Assembly: GCA_027482985.1 (NCBI GenBank)
Contig: JAIXVO010000412.1
Location: 1 to 9,426 of the forward strand
Origin: Cyanobacteriota bacterium
GTDB lineage: Bacteria; Cyanobacteriota; Cyanobacteriia; Leptolyngbyales; Leptolyngbyaceae
Direction of reading: 5' to 3'
DNA: 9,426 bases
Each line of letters starts with the position of its first letter. Within the stretch, counting starts at the first letter, position 1. Both the position numbers and the translations under genes were made by a program. Under the pieces are notes generated by a model that was not told where the DNA came from, made no database searches, and saw only the letters and a program-made list of their open reading frames with translations. Below, in pieces: positions 8,002 through 9,426 of this stretch.

Positions 8002-8439
8002 ATGACCTTACAAATTGAACTACTGGAAGAGAGTTTTCGGGCGATGAAGCCGGACTTTGAGGCGTTTGTGTCCGATTTCTACACAACCCTGTTTACCGAT
8101 TACCCCGCGATCGCGCCGTTGTTTGCTCATACGAATATGTCGAAGCAGCGGATGATGCTATTTGCGGCGTTGACGTTGGTGATTGAGAATTTGCGGAATC
8201 CGGATGTGTTAGCGGCAGCGTTAACCGGATTGGGGACGCGGCATGTGCAGTATGGGGCGGTGCCAGCTTATTACCCACTGTTTGGCAAAACGCTGTTGCA
8301 GACGATGCAGCGTTATCTCCAAGAGGGCTGGACGGCTGAGATGCAGCAAGCCTGGACGGAGGCTTACGCGATCGTGACGCGGTTGATGCTCCAGGGGACT
8401 GATTATGATGCGGTGACGGTGCAGTTGGATGCGCTGTAG
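8002..8439 (+). CDS. Single-domain globin, flavohaemoglobin-like fold without reductase
   Basis: A haem-binding globin of 145 residues that resembles the globin domain of flavohaemoglobins and the stand-alone globins common in cyanobacteria. Comparison with E. coli flavohaemoglobin, from memory, places Tyr27 at B10 (SDFYTTLF), Phe41 at CD1 (PLFAHTNM), Gln49 at distal E7 (KQRMMLF) and His81 as the proximal haem ligand F8 (GLGTRHVQYG). The Tyr B10/Gln E7 pair is typical of globins that bind oxygen tightly or handle nitric oxide. It is full length rather than truncated (it has no glycine-glycine motifs of the GlbN type), and no FAD/NAD reductase domain follows, so a separate reductant would be needed. 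ATG at 8002 is chosen because AGGGGAGG (7987-7994) lies seven bases upstream; an in-frame ATG at 7957 lacks such a site. Physiological role is not shown. Confidence 0.9.
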   Translation: MTLQIELLEESFRAMKPDFEAFVSDFYTTLFTDYPAIAPLFAHTNMSKQRMMLFAALTLVIENLRNPDVLAAALTGLGTRHVQYGAVPAYYPLFGKTLLQTMQRYLQEGWTAEMQQAWTEAYAIVTRLMLQGTDYDAVTVQLDAL

Positions 8440-8713
8440 GGGATGGGCGATCGCCATTGAATTGAGGCTGGATGGAGCCTGGCTAGCAGCAACCCACTCA
8501 TTTCTTCATATACATCAAGAGTTCCGCAAAATTACCGACGGAATTCAAAATTGGTTCTTTTTCTTCCTGTTGGGATAGCAAATCTACGAATTAGGTGATC
8601 AGGACAGCCTGCAACCTCCCATGGGGGAGGTTTGGGGGTCTGGATTGTGGTCTGGAGCAATCGCGCAGCATCGCGATCGCGCTGTTTGCGCCCATAGTTT
8701 TGGGGGTGCTCCG
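8440..8713. other. Gene-free structured stretch between globin and hpsA
   Basis: This stretch of 274 bases has no credible gene. It contains two HIP1 octamers (8447-8454 and 8673-8680), a small hairpin just after the globin gene (AGGCT 8465-8469 with AGCCT 8476-8480, no T-run) and a stronger hairpin at 8613-8632. The middle (about 8495-8590) is richer in A and T and could hold the hpsA promoter, but I find no convincing -35/-10 pair. An open frame at 8595-8903 overlaps the start of hpsA and has no family features. Confidence 0.5.
8613..8632 (+). other. Hairpin in the hpsA leader region
   Basis: AACCTCCC and GGGAGGTT pair exactly as an eight-base stem around the loop ATGG. No T-run follows, so it is not an intrinsic terminator. 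It lies about 80 bases before the hpsA start and may be in its 5' leader, where it could affect mRNA stability or translation, or it may be a small dispersed repeat. Confidence 0.5.
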
Positions 8714-9426
8714 ATGGCTAGCCAACCAGTTCTGTTTCACCGTCGTCTATCCCCTGGTTCAACCTTGTCTCAGCGTTTTTCTCGCCTCTGTCGCCGGATT
8801 GTCAAACTGCTGTCCCGTCGCCTCGCTCGACTGTTATTTCGCCTGCCGCGATCGCGCCAACGCACTGCCCAGCCAGGGTTCGTCTTGCCGACCACGATCA
8901 TGATGTTGCTGGTGGTGATGTTGACGGTATCGGCGTTGGTGTATCGGGCTTATAGCCATACGACGCAGGTGATTGGGGAAGCGCAGCAACGGGTGGTGTA
9001 TAACGCGGCGACTCCGGCGATCGATCGCGCTAGAGCCAAGCTGGAAACCTTGTTTGATGCCAACCGGGATACGCGCTATCCGGGCGGGGTGCCAGCGGAA
9101 GCGGTGTTGGCGGGGATGTTGCGGAATGATGGCAGCTACAGTGTGACGGCGTTAGCGACGGATATCTATACTTTGCCGGGGGAAACGCGGATTAATCTGG
9201 ATGGGCAGACGAAGACGGGTGAAACGCGGGGTGAGGATAATGCCTGGGCGTATCGGGTGGATACGAATGGGGATGGCACGAATGATGCGACGGTGGTGTA
9301 CTCGATTATTTTGCAAACGCCACCGGATGCTTCCACGCCAGCGACCCCTAGCAGTCCGGCACAGCCCGTAGTCGGGTCGGGGATTGTCAGCACAAGCGAT
9401 CGCACGAAGGCTCAGAATTTGTGGGT
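8714..9426 (+). CDS. hpsA: HpsA-like hormogonium polysaccharide secretion pseudopilin (5' part)
   Basis: The first 237 residues of a large pilin-like protein of the HpsA type, which in filamentous cyanobacteria is needed for slime polysaccharide secretion and gliding. The gene runs off the right edge with no stop. A very basic leader (residues 1-55, about 13 Arg) ends in QPG, and prepilin peptidase should cut before Phe56 of GFVLPTT. A hydrophobic helix (about 57-77, VLPTTIMMLLVVMLTVSALVY) follows, then the hallmark TTQVIGEAQQRVVYNAATPA and IDRARAKLETLF. The usual pilin Glu5 is Thr here. A DTNGDGTND loop at 183-191 resembles a calcium-binding loop, followed by a Pro/Thr/Ser-rich stretch (203-218). 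ATG at 8714 has GGGGGT six bases upstream; in-frame ATG 8621 is an alternative with no family support. The rest of an hps locus may lie downstream, out of view. Confidence 0.85.
   Translation, partial: MASQPVLFHRRLSPGSTLSQRFSRLCRRIVKLLSRRLARLLFRLPRSRQRTAQPGFVLPTTIMMLLVVMLTVSALVYRAYSHTTQVIGEAQQRVVYNAATPAIDRARAKLETLFDANRDTRYPGGVPAEAVLAGMLRNDGSYSVTALATDIYTLPGETRINLDGQTKTGETRGEDNAWAYRVDTNGDGTNDATVVYSIILQTPPDASTPATPSSPAQPVVGSGIVSTSDRTKAQNLW

Noticed and set aside
8465..8480. Small hairpin after the globin gene as a terminator
   Set aside because: The stem has only five pairs and no T-run follows, so it does not meet the criteria for an intrinsic terminator.
8595..8903. Open frame of 102 codons on the + strand before hpsA
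   Set aside because: It overlaps the strongly supported hpsA start in another frame, has no family motifs, and its apparent hydrophobic stretch is out-of-frame reading of hpsA sequence.

Overview
The window looks like ordinary chromosomal DNA from a cyanobacterium, probably a filamentous one. The evidence is a Psb27 photosystem II assembly protein, an HpsA-type pseudopilin, a globin of a type common in cyanobacteria, and 15 exact copies of the HIP1 octamer GCGATCGC (about one per 630 bases). Genus cannot be told from the sequence; the hpsA-like gene favours a motile or hormogonium-forming filament.

Layout. Positions 1-3618 hold the high-affinity phosphate transporter, pstS (3' part only), pstC, pstA and pstB, all on the + strand. 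Next on the same strand is psb27 (3725-4138), closed by an intrinsic terminator whose hairpin is a HIP1-centred palindrome. Positions 4139-4463 carry no gene but hold a nested inverted repeat of about 100 bases. A divergent adenosine deaminase-family gene lies on the minus strand (4464 to about 5516). A 285-base divergent region contains a near-consensus promoter for purA (5802-7160, TTG start). rplY (ribosomal protein L25/Ctc, 7189-7761) follows 28 bases later and ends at a strong intrinsic terminator (7785-7822). The right end has a single-domain globin (8002-8439), a structured gene-free stretch, and the 5' part of hpsA (8714 to the window edge).

How the genes relate. PstS, PstC, PstA and PstB together form one ABC importer: periplasmic binding protein, two permeases and an ATPase. 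purA and rplY are probably one transcript. The deaminase and PurA both belong to purine metabolism if the deaminase acts on adenosine or a related base, but they are transcribed apart. Globin and hpsA have separate signals and no obvious shared function.

I see no wholly new system. The points most worth checking are a Psb27 lacking the lipoprotein cysteine, a deaminase with altered active-site motifs, HIP1 built into a terminator stem, a dyad centred on the purA -10 box, and the nested repeat. No tRNA, rRNA, CRISPR array, transposase or phage gene was seen.
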